A stretch of DNA of 64,000 nt from Tretioscincus oriximinensis (GCA_022410635.1 JAJVDF010000015.1:2242401-2306400); one strand, 5' to 3'; shown: positions 10,166 through 21,215, numbered from the stretch's first letter. The notes: generated by a model from the sequence alone, not told the origin. A program made the numbers and translations.

Positions 10166-11340
10166 CTCATCTTGTTCTTTTATCTAAGGATGGGTAGAAA
10201 TGTGAGGGTTTGCTCCACAGCTAATCTAGCTGCATGGATTAAATCCATAGGATGATGATGGAGGGATGANGATTCAACTGGAAGCATTGGATTCTTTGTA
10301 CTTGGGAGAGGGAAGAGTTGCCACAGGTTCATGTATCACATGGGTCAGTTATCCCACCATTCCTGGCTTCAACCAGTCAGGTTTGTTAGAAGCCAATAAA
10401 TGGTGCAGATTCTGTAGGTATGCCATGACCAATGTGATAATGGCTCTACCAAAGTCCAGGTGTAAATCGACCTGTAGAAAAAACTACAAAGTGTAAGAAT
10501 GTCAGAAATAGAGGGGGCCTATCTTTAATCTTCATTGTGCTCCCCTTCGCATTCTGCATATTTCCTCTCACTGTTGACAAGAATCAGGGTTTCTATTAGG
10601 TATTAGAGTCTCAAGATCCTGTTTTCTTTGGCAGGTTTGAATGCTANGAACATGTCTATAAACTTGTCTATGAACCTGTTTTGCATTTATCCCTATGTTC
10701 TATCTGAGCAAGCACAATCAGCGTTGGAGAGAAGTAAGGGAGTTGTCCATTATATGACTCCTATGTTGAATGTCGTCTCCTTCTCCTCTTCTTCCCCTTC
10801 CTCTTCTTCTTCGTCTGCCTTCTCCTCTTCCTCTTCCGTTTTTGCATCCAAAGAGGCAAAAGAGGTCATTTGGATTCTGAGGGTTAACCGAAGCTCTTCT
10901 CTATGTTGTTTGTAATCATGGTGACATAATGAAATTCCTTTTTAGTATTTCCCTTTTACTGTCCTGTTTAAGTGAAAATTTCTTTAGAAGAGATTTCATT
11001 ATATTCACCAATTGGGGTCTGGAAGCAGCAAACAGATTACACTGATGAGTTCATCATGCCTGGCTTCAGATGGGAATTATGATCAGGTGAAGTGTCTTCT
11101 AACAGAGCCACATTATTTATCACCTCTTCTCGCTCACTCGCTTTGTCTTGACGTGGGTTCATAGATGGATCTTTTTTGCAAAGTCATAATCTGGATGCGA
11201 AATAATTATCCTAAAACAGTTAGCCAGACTGGGGTAGATGCACAAATTTATCTTCTTTCTCCTTCTTTCAGTGAAGAACATCTATCTTCCATGACCTCTT
11301 GATTATCGAAGCCTTCAAAATATATTCTGTGGTCCGTGAC
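10166..11340. other. Noncoding stretch with a TTC/CTC-rich patch
   Basis: A pyrimidine-rich CT microsatellite-like run lies at about 10775-10845. The frame through it translates to polyserine and is not a gene. Nothing else is recognisable. Confidence 0.3.
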
Positions 11341-11344
11341 ATCA

Positions 11345-11510
11345 TGCTCNGTGTGGGACTCAGCATTAAATATCACCCCCTGTGATTAATTGGAAGTTAA
11401 TTAAATCCATCACTGAAACAATGGGAAGGCAATGAGCTATGTAATCATTGAAATAGTAAATGAAATGATGTAAAGACCTTCAATCTTGCTTATTGACATT
11501 GATGGAAGAG
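11345..11510. other. Candidate conserved noncoding element
   Basis: The block contains 'tgtgattaattggaagttaa', 'ttaaatccatcactga' and 'gctatgtaatcattg', a dense run of ATTA/TAAT words in non-repetitive sequence. It looks like an enhancer core, inferred from composition only. Confidence 0.35.
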
Positions 11511-12373
11511 TGGCACACCCAGGCCGTTCACATCAACCTGCTCAGAGACACAAACTTTGCAATGAGCCATGCAATGAAGCAAAGCTAAGAGCTTGTTCAC
11601 ACTTCAGCCCATGACAATTCAGAACTACATTGTTTAATTGCCACCACGGCTGGTACATCAGGTCATTTCTAAACAATTTATATTTCAGATTTCTGGGACT
11701 CGCTTCCGCTTTTTTGCTGCCGGAGTGTTTTAAAGCAAAATGCTGCGCCTTTGAAATGAGGGAATTACTCCAGTTGCCACCGAATTCTGTAAAATAATTA
11801 GTAGCCACTGGTTAGGATATACACAACAGAGGTCCCTCCTATTAGTATGCAACAGCCCATAAGATTTGTTTAAAGCCCATGCCACACAAAGGAGTGTTCA
11901 AAAAGCCCACAGATGGAGAGGTAATTCGCCCTGCATGCAATAATCTCAATTCAAATAACCTCAATTCAAATTTGGGCCTTTGAGTTATAAAGAACTCCGA
12001 TACAATAAAATTNGTGATATAACAAACAAATTTGAAAGTCCTAGCAGAACGCCCCAAAGAGTTACAATAAATGCCCCATGGCATTCATTACAACCAGGAC
12101 AATGGTAGTTCCTCCTCTTGCATAAATCGAGTGTGGAACAACCTCTCTCTAGGGCCCTGGTCCCCAGTGTGTGGCAGTTTAAGTTTTAAGGGGGGCAATT
12201 CAAGAATAAGATATTAACAGTGACTATATAAATAGATATTGCGACATACACACTTTTAAACGCAGGTGAATAAAAATTCACCTTTTGAATAATATGAATT
12301 ATACGTCAGGGTGGAGAAGGGGTGCATGGGCCCCCAAAAGTTGGAAAACACTGCTTGATAACTTTTGTTCCTT
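11511..12373. other. Noncoding stretch, nothing recognised
   Basis: No known repeat or exon is visible. A short direct repeat 'caattcaaat' occurs near 11946-11970. Confidence 0.3.
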
Positions 12374-12376
12374 CTT

Positions 12377-12566
12377 TTATTATTATTGTTGTTGTTGTTG
12401 TTGTTGCTGCTGCTGCTGTTGCTGCTGTTGCTGCTGCTGTTGCTGCTGTTGCTGCTGTTGCTGCTGTTGCTGCTGTTGCTGCTGTTGCCATTGCTGCTGT
12501 TGCCATTGCTGCTGTTGCCGTTGCTGCCGTTGCTGCTGCTNCCGTTGCTGTTGTTGTTGTTGTTAT
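12377..12566 (+). repeat. TTG/CTG trinucleotide microsatellite with 9-bp period
   Basis: An array of TGN triplets: (TTG)n, then alternating CTG and TTG triplets that settle into a repeating GCTGCTGTT nonamer, with CCA and CCG variants towards the 3' side, and back to TTG. All three forward frames are open and give poly-Leu, poly-Cys or poly-Ala, an artefact of the repeat. Array length and phase carry no coding constraint that I can see. Confidence 0.95.
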
Positions 12567-12589
12567 GGTGGCTCGAGATTACCGTCAGG

Positions 12590-12690
12590 ATGGAGTAACT
12601 GGTTTTGCTGCCTTCTCAGTTCTGGTTTTGAGACTGCTCAGGTGAAATTGGTGGGACATTGTCTGAGACAGAATGCTGGGCTNTATGTAG
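12590..12690 (+). repeat. CR1 LINE 3' UTR fragment
   Basis: 'caggatggagtaactgg', 'actgctcaggtgaaattggt' and 'gagacagaatgctgggct' match the CR1 3' UTR order seen at 19.57-19.75 kb. It lies immediately after the microsatellite and is divergent. Confidence 0.65.
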
Positions 12691-12699
12691 GCTACAACT

Positions 12700-13487
12700 T
12701 AATAGTTTATGGGTTATATCTCCAATCTCAAGTACCCTGCATTCAGTGGGTGGTGTTGGGAACTTCCTACTGTGGCTATGGAGATCAAAGGGAGATTTCT
12801 AGCACTTGCTTCATTTTAGCTTACTGATGCCTGTGCATGCCTAGTAATTATGGGCCACTGCCTTCTTTGCCATCCAGGGCATGGAGCTAGTAGATACAGA
12901 TGCTCCATTTTCATATATGTGAATGGAGTGAGATGTTAAATTTGATGCCCTTGGTCTCTTTTCCACTGCATGGTTTGACAAGGCATACTGAAAAATCACA
13001 CAATAATTCATGTCCTTGGGGAAACAAAACTAATCATTTAGGGGGAAGGCAAAAAGAAAGGCAATGAAACCAGCAGGCCGTATGGAATGCAGCCTTCCTG
13101 GTGTGCTGGGAGCTTTTCCTGCCAAGGCACAAGGATGAAAGCAGGTGGGAGGAAGGCAGCTGAGGGCACAAGGATAGACCAGGGTAGCCAACATACAGCA
13201 GGCAAAATAACAAGGTCTGGATTTACTTTGGATAGTCATTTCCAGGCTTTGTGTGTGCTCTGAGTTAATTCTATTTATTTATTATTTAAGAATCCTGTGC
13301 CAAAGTAACATGAAAAGATGAATTGTGAATCCATCTCATTTTATACGGCTTTTACGGATTCAAAAATGTGTGCTTATCTGCATGATAAGTTGGTCCTGGC
13401 CAAAAGGAATGGAATCTCCAGCAATGTCTGCATTTCAAGACCTAAGATGCTCTTTCACTCACCCTGCTTCCCTCCATGCTGAAGCAT
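12700..13487. other. Noncoding stretch, nothing recognised
   Basis: No supported feature is present. Confidence 0.3.
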
Positions 13488-13489
13488 TT

Positions 13490-13604
13490 GAAGAAGAAGA
13501 ATCCGGTTTTTATACCCTGCCCTTCTCACCTGAGAAGGGTGGCTTGCAAGGTTATTTTTCGTCCACTTACATTTATTCTATTTTCCCCGCCACATTTGTG
13601 ATTG
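13490..13604 (-). repeat. tRNA-derived SINE, family A, 3' fragment
   Basis: 'gaagaagaagaatccggttt', 'ataccctgcccttctcacct' and 'cttgcaaggttat' are the reversed 3' part of SINE A as at 29.56 and 34.77 kb. It stops before the tRNA-like head. Confidence 0.75.
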
Positions 13605-13862
13605 TAATTTAATTTAATCTATTTATTTATATCCCGTCCTATACCCAAAGGTCTCAAGGGGACCAACAGTAAAACAACAATACAAAATTGGCAAATTAAA
13701 AACAGTACCTAAAAGTGGGAAATCACTTCTGCAACCAAAGGCCAGGTGAAAGTGGTGCATCGACAAAGATCTTCTAAAAGAACACAACGAATCTCGAGGG
13801 GGAGACAATTCCATATAATAGGAGCAAGCAACCACCGAGAAGGCTCTGCCCACTAAAAGTGC
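13605..13862 (-). mobile_element. L2-type LINE 3' end: ORF2 C-terminal relic and tail
   Basis: The minus strand carries GRAFSVVA near 13830-13853, a hallmark of the L2 ORF2 C-terminus (usually RAFSVVAPTLWNSLP), then a remnant ending at the tail 'gacctttgggtataggacgg' and an AAATA-type end at 13613-13640. The frame is interrupted. Similar tails occur at 21.53 and 61.7 kb. Confidence 0.65.
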
Positions 13863-13870
13863 TTTTGAAT

Positions 13871-14279
13871 AGCTGGGTTGACTAAACTGAGGCCAATAGC
13901 CTCATCCTCTCCACGGCTAACATGTGACTTTAGGAATGGACCTCTGAATTTGTGCCTCATGAATGCTCTCAAGATGCAGAAAAGGCATGAGCCATAATCC
14001 TGAAATCGCCACCTCATACCTTGACATTGTAGCAGTTNGGTGATGTGGCCTGAGATGACAAAAGGACTTACCCATAACTCTGTTGTGGAGGTTGACTTAC
14101 AAAGAAAGGTGCTGATCTTGAACCCTGGGGATGCCTTCCTCATCCAACTGAAATAGGACTGCCTCCAATCACAAATGGTGACAGGACCTACTTTTCCCCC
14201 TTCCTTTCCTTGTTTCATCCCTTCTTTTCATCTATTCTAGGCTACAGTCATTCACTCTGAATTTGCTGTTGAAGTCTAT
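13871..14279. other. Noncoding stretch, nothing recognised
   Basis: One minus-strand open frame of about 120 codons runs through this region and contains an ambiguous base. It resembles no family I know, and composition is noncoding-like. Confidence 0.3.
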
Positions 14280-14485
14280 TTTTTACATGGCACTAAACTC
14301 TTTCCGGTGTAGCTGGGATGGATTAAACTCGCATTCTCATTTAATAAAGCCATCAAATTATTGTTTGGTTTTAGCCTCGAAATATTACACTCAAAATGTT
14401 TCGTGTATCTTTCATGTGTCAGAACGTTTTATCTGCAAAATCAACAAAAGACGAACACACGTAGCTATGAGCCCCAGGAACCTCT
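14280..14485. other. Candidate conserved noncoding element
   Basis: Complex sequence with 'tttaataaagccatcaaatt', 'attgtttggttttag' and 'gttttatctgcaaaatc', no repeat character. Possible enhancer by appearance only. Confidence 0.3.
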
Positions 14486-14875
14486 AAATTAGGTGGTGGT
14501 ATCTATCCCTAGATAGTGTTGCGTTTCATAGTTTTTCCCATTGAAATCTGGAGACCTTCCCTTCTCAGACAACACGGCAGGAGATTCAATTAAGCAAAGT
14601 GGCTGCCATCAGTCAACCTCTTTAGAAACATAAATAAGGGCCTACTCCAGAGTCCTGCAGTGCAGTTATGACAGGAAAACAACATTGCCCTCAGGCATTC
14701 ATTTAAAGAAAGCATAGTAACAGAGTCAATGTCTTGTTTTTCTGTTTTCTGCCCAGACTTGCTAATAAGATGAAAGTGAAGAGACAGAACGGAGGCATTT
14801 CAGAATGTGCAGAATTGTTCACTGGGGAAACCTTTGGCAAGCAAATATTTTCTAACAAATTTTAGAGCTCCCATC

Positions 14876-15082
14876 ATAAGAACATAAGTGGAGCCCTGAT
14901 GAGTGGGGGCTGCAGCCCATTTAGTCCAGCATACAGTGGCCCACCTGGGCAGTCTCAAGCAAAAGACAACATCTTCATCTGTTCTGGAATCCCTGCTAAT
15001 GGCATTTCAGGAATACTGCCTGTTGCTCCATCCCAAGGCAGTATCAAAAGATCCATTCTAGTAACTATTTATACCGCATATC
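14876..15082 (-). repeat. CR1 LINE 3' UTR fragment, divergent
   Basis: Starts 'cataagaacataagtggagc', continues 'cagcccatttagtccagcat', 'cagtggcccacctgggcagt' and 'tgttgctccatccc', and ends at 'tagtaactatttatacc', the stop-codon side of the CR1 3' UTR. Insertions and deletions separate it from the young copies. 14486-14875 upstream holds nothing recognisable. Confidence 0.75.
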
Positions 15083-15093
15083 TCAGTTGAAAA

Positions 15094-15305
15094 ATTATAG
15101 AATCATAAAGGTGGTAGGGACCACCAGGCACATTGGGTCCAACCTCCTACTCAATGCAGGACCCACTAAACTATCACAAGCATATAGCTGTCCAGTCCCC
15201 ATTTTGAAGATTTCCAATGATGGAGAACTCACCACCTCCTGTGGCAACCCATTCCACTGGTTTATCACCCATACTGTCCGAATGTTTATAGAAACTATGA
15301 CACTG
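15094..15305 (-). mobile_element. CR1 LINE 3' end, second subfamily
   Basis: 'attatagaatcataaaggtg' at the left edge is the reversed classical CR1 end (tandem ATAGAATC-type octamers), followed by 'gggtccaacctcctactcaa', 'tgcaggaccc' and 'tgtggcaacccattccactg', the ORF2 end. This subfamily has a different terminal octamer from the TTCTTATG copies elsewhere. Confidence 0.75.
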
Positions 15306-16039
15306 GCCATCCTGCCTAAGCCCTGCCTCACCTCCACACACGAAGGTCCCATACCCCACCCACATTGTCACCCCTGCCCAAATACACACCCATTTTAAAA
15401 ATGGGAAGCTTTAACTACATTAAAAAATTCACAATTTTTAATCCATTCTTACTCACTGCCCAAAGAATGACAGTNGCCTGCTACCTCTGACCATTCAGCC
15501 TAGTTACTTTCACTTCCCTGCTCACCTTCCTTCCACTCTCCCCAGGACTCACTTACAATAATGAGCAAGTAGCTAGAATGTGGCTAGCAGCTGGTGCTAC
15601 CAGGAGCAAAGAAGTCGGAACTTTCTCCTTCTGGCTCAGTCTGCTTGCTGTCCGTCAGGCAGAGCTTGCTGTGGTGCTTGGTGTCAGACATTTTTTCAGA
15701 CATATATCATTTGATGACACAGGGGCTTCTCCATTTATGACAAGCAAGCATGCCTGGAAAAGACCTGCCTGATGCCAGGCACACCCATGTCCACCTTTTT
15801 CAGGCCAATGTTTACATGACACTGTCAGAAAAGACCCTGCATGGTGTGACTCTATCACAAAGCAAGGCCAACATGTAGGCATTTCCAATTCTCCCTGGGA
15901 TGCCCTCAAAGTTTATAATTTCCAGGTCAACTAGACTGGAAACCGTGATTTCATTCACAGTTTCCAGTAGGTGTTTGGGGCCCAATATCTGGGATTTCCT
16001 GAGTCATCTGGCAAATGTCAAAATGTCAAGATATCACAG
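15306..16039. other. Noncoding stretch, nothing recognised
   Basis: No supported gene, repeat or RNA is visible. Confidence 0.3.
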
Positions 16040-16049
16040 AAGTAGACAT

Positions 16050-16170
16050 GTTAGTGTGAATACAAATTTCTAGCATGAGCTTTCACAGACAAGTCTATCC
16101 CTTCAGATGCTAGGGACATGCCTGTTTCTATACTGTTGCTCACTCCATAGCATCTCAAAAAGTAGACTTG
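16050..16170. repeat. Weak fragment of the palindromic repeat family
   Basis: 'atgagctttcacagacaagt' and 'cccttcagatgct' followed by 'aaaaagtagacttgtct' parallel 'aagctttcgtagacaggtct' and 'gaagaagtagacctgtct' of the palindrome at 32.3-32.6 kb. Highly diverged. Confidence 0.4.
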
Positions 16171-16269
16171 TCTTGCAAGCTGGCCTTGTGATTCCAGATC
16201 CAGACCTCCTCACCTAGAGTAAGGCATGGCAAGTGCAGAAAGTCCCTCAATGGGGTCCCATGCACAAGA

Positions 16270-16505
16270 AGTGGGAAAGTGAGTGGAATACACAATCTAA
16301 AAGTGACTGCTGATTTCTCTGGGAAAAAGAGGGGGCATGCCTTTTGCTGGACCCACATGGAGCTGTCACGAGGCTGATGAGATGAAGCCAGAAGACTGAG
16401 CTGTGCATGCCCATCCAGCTGCGATCCTGCAGTCCTGTTGGTTGGCATCTTATCACGCTGCTCATCTCCTTGCGAGGGTGCGACAGACAACAGAGCTGCA
16501 AGTCA
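16270..16505 (+). repeat. Unassigned dispersed repeat R5, copy 1
   Basis: About 230 bases align with 52660-52890: shared are 'gggaaagtgagtg', 'gcagatttc'-like words, 'agaagactgagctg', 'ccagctgc', 'atcctgcagtcctgttgg', and a 'ctgctc' to 'gacagaca'-like end. In both places it follows remnants of the palindromic family, so the two may belong to one larger element. No coding potential conserved between copies. Confidence 0.6.
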
Positions 16506-16675
16506 GAAAATACCAGCAATAGGAGATTCCTCTCCTGTTGCAGATCTCTTCCGGATGCATAGCGACGTCTGGCAAAACCTCCATTAAGAGGTATGGCTGG
16601 GCAGTGGAGACGATGGAATGTTGCGTCAAGAATCAGGTATGTTTTTGCCATGTACCTACAGCCTAAGATACAAGA

Positions 16676-16912
16676 GCCAGTTTGGTGTAGTGGTTAGAGT
16701 GTTGGACTCGTACCTGGTAGTCTCCCGGTTCGATTCCCCACTCCTCCATCAAACCATCCAGCTGGGTGACCTTGGGCCAGTCACAGTTCTTTGAACTCTC
16801 TCAGCCCCACCTACTCCACAGGGTGTCTGTTGTCGTGAAAGCAACAAAAGCTATGTATGCCACCCTATGGTTGGCCGACCTGAGACCTTTGGGTATAGGG
16901 CGGGATACAAAT

Positions 16913-16950
<38 letters not shown>

Positions 16951-16955
16951 GGAAT
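16676..16955 (+). repeat. tRNA-derived SINE, family B, complete, with (GAAA)n tail
   Basis: A full-length copy. The head 'gccagtttggtgtagtggtt' carries an A-box-like promoter and 'ggttcgattcc' is a perfect B box for RNA polymerase III. Then follow 'gctgggtgaccttgggccag', 'ctctctcagccccaccta', 'cagggtgtctgttgt' and an L2-like 3' end 'gagacctttgggtatagggc' before the GAAA microsatellite at 16914-16950. Sharing its 3' end with L2 LINEs fits mobilisation by L2 enzyme. Confidence 0.92.
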
Positions 16956-17619
16956 TGGTTGTTTTGGTTGCATCTAGCAACAAAATATTGGCTGTGATCC
17001 TGGCCTTAGGATTTCATATTTGCTCAGAATACAGCAAGTTTTTCAGGAATGAACCTTTGCAGCAGCCCTGCTCAGGTGAAGGTCAGAATATAAATAAAAT
17101 GTACAACTACATTTATGAAGTATAGAAAGTTATCCAGCGAAGAAGAAAGCCTCCTGCCAGAAGATTCGGAATTTAGAAACCACTTTGGTTGAAGAAATTC
17201 TAAATTTTTGCAGACAGAATCAAACCACATGTAGTTCTTATCCTTTGCCCTTTTTGTATGTCAGTCGTTTTGTTTCTGCTTCTATTGAAACATCTGTCAC
17301 TTCTGATCATCTCTTGTGTATTTTGCAACTCTGTCTCCGTTTTTTTTTTTTTAATCTTAAAGAAGAAAACAAAATACTCACTCCTGGTGCCCTCTTTCTT
17401 GCTTCCAATTCCAAGGAGGCCTTTTGAGTGGGAAACAAAAGGTTAATTTTCTCCCGCTTGCCCAGACTGACTTAATGTAACAGAAGGCAGCAAATTGTAT
17501 TGATTTAGTGACATGCAACTGTCCAGAAAGAGCTATTTATACATTATTCAGGACAAACACTGTCATAATGGACAAACAGCCGCAGCATCTGGGATGTTAA
17601 TGCCTACAAATAAGATTAT
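16956..17619. other. Noncoding stretch, nothing recognised
   Basis: A T homopolymer lies at about 17340-17352. No gene is supported. Confidence 0.3.
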
Positions 17620-17800
17620 TCTTTGAAAGGATTAGGACGAAGCATTTTGTGTAATTAGATTTCTCCGTTTCAGGAATGAATTGCCTTTTAGCAGTAAAAG
17701 CTGTCACTGTGGGAGCCATTAGCTCCTTATAACTGAATTAAATGCATAATTAGTGACATGATCGCATTAGGATTTGTTTCAGTTTTAACTAATCCGAGAT
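17620..17800. other. Candidate conserved noncoding element
   Basis: Contains 'tgtgtaattagatttctccg', 'ggagccattagctcctta' (a short inverted repeat, GGAGC...GCTCC) and 'aaatgcataattagtgacat', dense in TAATTA homeodomain-type sites, non-repetitive. One of the more convincing enhancer-like blocks in the window, but this is an inference from appearance. Confidence 0.4.
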
Positions 17801-17829
17801 GTGTGTGTGCCTGCCTGAGTACGAGAAGA

Positions 17830-17915
17830 AGGAAGGGTTTTTCTTCTTCTTCTTCTTCTTCTTCTTTTCTTTTCCAGGTCACTGAAGCCTCCCTCAGCTG
17901 GGATAGGCCTCAGCT
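17830..17915 (+). repeat. (TTC)n run followed by a 43-base segment duplicated at 18.77 kb
   Basis: A TTC tract (about 17840-17867) ends in 'cttttccag', followed by 'gtcactgaagcctccctcag' and 'ctgggataggcctcag' and then 'ctggtgag'. The same 43 or so bases, with about three mismatches, precede the CR1 at 18766-18811. Confidence 0.7.
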
Positions 17916-18765
17916 GGTGAGCTGAAGTTGGTAAAAGTCAGGCGTGTGTGAATCAGAGCCCAAGCCTTGCCACGGCAACGGCAAAGCTATTCATCACTGG
18001 GTGGTGGGTGACAGTGACTGATGGGAAAGGCCCGGGCCTGGCAGTTCACCAGTACAAGAATCATACGAGCCAGAGAGCAAAATGACAGCTAGAGCGCTGT
18101 GTCAAGTGGTGGAGAGACCAGAGCTATTAATAATGTGTGCCACACGATCTGCACCGCCAGAAAACAATGATTCAGACATTGGTTGGAATAAAGATTTTAC
18201 ATTTAGTCTGGGGTGACTATCTGAGCACTTGTGGAATAAATCGCTATTCAATCAGGACATATGAAAATTAGGCAATGAAAACATTAAAGACTAGTCAAAG
18301 GGAGGTGGCAGAAGAAGAAGAAGGCAGGAGAGGGGGTTAGTTAAGACACCATGTGGAAAGGATACTGATAAACATCACAATCCCTGGTGAAGAACTGGTC
18401 CATGGCAGCATTGCAACAAAGTGGAGATTGTAGCTTGCTTCCAAAGCCAAAGAGATTTATGAATATTCTGCTCATTGAATTGGCATGACTAAACCTTGGA
18501 TTTTCCTTTGAATCACCATATGAGGACTGACCCTATATTAGCTTCTCCGAGCCTTTCTGATTTTTAAGGAAGATCTGAATGTTTTGAAGCAAAATAGGCA
18601 AAGATTTATCCCTGAGCAGCATCTTTTCTCTTCTTTGCATGTACGGATAGTTATCAGCCATGTTTTGTTCAACACTACTGCCTCTTCACCATGGCTACAT
18701 TTTATGTTCAAATGCATAATTTCACAAATCCAAACTTCAGTTGGGGAAAGAGGTTTCCATTATTC
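17916..18765. other. Noncoding stretch, no gene
   Basis: Around 18120-18330 there is complex AT-rich sequence ('gagctattaataatgtgtgc', 'aacaatgattcagaca') that could be conserved. A short GAA run is at about 18312-18325. No exon is supported. Confidence 0.3.
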
Positions 18766-18814
18766 CTTTTCCAGGTCACTAAAGCCTCACTCAGCTGGGA
18801 TAGGCCTTCAGAGA

Positions 18815-19775
18815 TCCCCTGCTCTCTGGATAAGTGGGCATCAAAGTGGCAAATGCACTTCAACTTAAGCAAGTGCAAGGTCATGCATATTGGGGCAAAG
18901 AACCCAAAATACTCCTACCACCTGATGGGAACCAAGCTTTCTGTGACCGAGCAAGAAAAGGATCTTGGGGTGTTGGTGGACAATTCAATGAAAATGTCAA
19001 CTCAGTGTGCAGCAGCAACAAAAAAGGCAAATTCCATGTTGGAGATAATTAGGAAAAGAATCAAAAACAAGTCAGCAAATGTTGTTTTGCCTCTTTATAA
19101 ATCTGTGGTGAGGCCACATTTGGAATACTGTGTTCAATTCTGGTCACCACATCTCAAGAGGGATATTTTGGAACTGGAGAAGGTGCAGAAAAGGGCAACA
19201 AAAATGATCAAGGGTCTGGCGCACCTCCCTTACGAAGCAAGGCTGCAACGTCTCGGCCTCTTCAACCTTGAAAGGAGATGTTTGAGGGGTGATCTGATTG
19301 AAGTGTACAAAATNATGCATGGGATCGACAGGGTGAATAGAGAAAAAATGTTTTCTCTATCTCACAACACAAAGACCAGAGGGCATTCCTTAAAACTGTT
19401 GGGTAGAAAAGTGAGAACAGACAAAGGAAAGTATTTTTTCACCCAGAGGGTCATTGGCCTGTGGAATTTACTTCCTGAAGAGGTAGTGGTAGCTAACAGC
19501 TTGGATAGCTTCAAGACAGGACTAGACAGGTTTATGGACACCAGGGGTATAAATGGATACTAGGATGGATGTCTGGATGTTGCCTCCGGAATGGAGCAAC
19601 AGGCAGGACTCTTGAAATACCATTTGCAGGGAGACATGAAAAGGAGCATATTTTGCTTTCCTCTGTTCGGACTGCCCAGGTGCATCTGGTGGGCCTCTGT
19701 GTGACACAGAATGCTGGACTTGATGGGCTGTGGCCTGATCCAGTATGGCTCTTCTTATGTTCTTATGTTCTTATG
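18815..19775 (+). mobile_element. CR1-type LINE: best-preserved ORF2 C-terminal region plus 3' UTR
   Basis: An open frame of about 250 codons (to the stop at 19561-19563) begins DKWASKWQMHFNLSKCKVMH and runs through HLEYCVQFWSPHLKRDI, MIKGL, YEARLQRLGLF, NREKMFSLSHN, FTQRVIGLWNLLPEEV and LDRFMDT to GINGY. This is the conserved segment downstream of the reverse-transcriptase catalytic core. The RT and endonuclease domains are missing through 5' truncation. The 3' UTR (about 200 bases) ends in TTCTTATG octamers at 19752-19774. One n is the only defect in the frame, so the copy is young. Confidence 0.95.
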
Positions 19776-19850
19776 CTCATGGAAAAAGAGGTCAGGTTCT
19801 GTCCTGCACTGATAACTAGGTAAAAGCCATGAAATATAGGCTGCATCCTG

Positions 19851-20212
19851 ATGAAGGATTTTTACTGAGATGGTACTTACATCAGGATGAATTCATCCCA
19901 TGAGGTCATGCATGCTCAGCAATCCACTTGTTTAAAAGGCCTGTGGTCTCAGATTTTCCAGCCACCGCTGTTTCTTCGATTCCGCAATGGACATTCCTAA
20001 AATCTGAAAAACAGGGTTTGTATGGCTACATGTAAACGTTTATTGACTCTCGGCTTGCAGAGAATACTGGGAATTGTAATACGGCAAGCGCAGCAATGAC
20101 TTATGGGCTTGTCATGTGTTGAGAATGCAAGGCAATGCAACTAAACAGTGTGGAAACCTAAGGTAGATGTAGTGGAATCGTGAACTTTTTTTCTGGAATA
20201 TAAACTTGTTGT
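19851..20212 (+). repeat. Unassigned dispersed repeat R1, copy 2
   Basis: Aligns with 4327-4712 in the same orientation, from 'aggatttttac' through 'tgctcagcaatcc', 'gattttccagccaccg' and 'ttgactctcggcttgcag' to 'gatgtagtggaatcgtgaac'. The two copies differ by many substitutions, so both are old. The left edge is about 75 bases beyond the CR1 end. Confidence 0.6.
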
Positions 20213-20213
20213 G

Positions 20214-20955
20214 GGGAGGCAGCCATAGTAGTAACAAATGGACAATTCCTGGAAAGGGAATAAGTAAAAAGTCAAGTCCCTCATGGTTTAGTATTGGTAC
20301 CTCTGCTTTTTTATCCATTCATAACTGATGTAAAATTGGAACTGTTGGAGTAAATTGAGATTATCTTGATCCAGATTAGCTGTGTGTTGTACTTTATTTC
20401 CTGTGATTACAGAATAGCAAGAGAAGAGCAGATTTCATTTCTTGGGAGAGTTTACCTCTCAGTGCATCATCTGTGTGTGAACACTTCTTTTTAACGGTAA
20501 CAGACATGGGTTGTTGGGTCACTTGAGTTAATTTTAAAATAAGAAAAGGCTTGGAGAATTTCTCTCTCTTTTACACCAGCCCACCCATCCCCTGGAGCTT
20601 CAAAAGCAATTCTAACACACTCAGTCCCTCTGCTAGTAAAGCAAGTGGCATTGATACACTGGCGAAGGTTGAAATGGAGCTGCTGAGACTGTTAACCGGC
20701 TGGACTGCCTTTCTGCGGACACCTGCCCAGGCAGCAGACTAAACAAACAGGGTTTCTCAACTGCACAAAACTTGGCCCTTTTCACTTGTGCTCCCATCTG
20801 TTAAAAAGCCATTGTGTGACCAAGTGTCAGCTAGCTGGGAGGGAAGGCAATGCTGTCATATACTGAAACAGCCTCCCCCTGTTTCTCCATGAAAAAAGTT
20901 CCTCTTTAGCATTTCTCCTTTTCTTTCCTTTTTTTAATTCAATGTGTGATTTATT
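20214..20955. other. Noncoding stretch, nothing recognised
   Basis: No repeat or exon is supported. Confidence 0.3.
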
Positions 20956-20959
20956 CATT

Positions 20960-21215
20960 GGTTTCACCTCTCCTTCCCTCCCCTTTTGGTTCACGGGGAG
21001 GGCCTCGTTGTCTTCTGTACCTCAGGGGTCATGTCTTTCAGTCACCGGGACAATACCCACTGCTGGCATCTGCTTCCAGATCTAATCAGCCATATTGTCA
21101 TCGCATCCTGCCAGAGAATTGTTCGCCATTTTGCTCAGCTTTGTTGCCAATTTCATGCCATGTATTGCTCCGTGTTTTGTGCTTCATGAAGCTGTCACGG
21201 GCATAAAAGTTGCCT
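20960..21215. other. Candidate conserved noncoding element
   Basis: Balanced-composition, non-repetitive sequence including 'gatctaatcagccatattgt', 'gttcgccattttgctcag' and 'aatttcatgccatgtattgc'. It has the look of conserved vertebrate noncoding DNA. Overlapping short frames are not coherent with a protein. Confidence 0.3.

Noticed and set aside
12285..12827. Long open frames of poly-Cys, poly-Leu and poly-Ala
   Set aside because: They lie on a trinucleotide microsatellite that is open in several frames at once. Codon content is only the repeat.
13853..14218. 121-codon minus-strand frame (MKQGKEGGKV...)
   Set aside because: Contains an ambiguous codon, no recognisable family, and adjoins an L2 relic. 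Likely chance.
16676..16755. Apparent tRNA gene
   Set aside because: A and B boxes are present, but the sequence continues into a SINE body with an L2-like tail and does not close a cloverleaf. It is a SINE head.
18584..18868. Frame of 94 codons upstream of the CR1
   Set aside because: It ends in CR1 sequence in another frame and its first part resembles no protein. No exon evidence.
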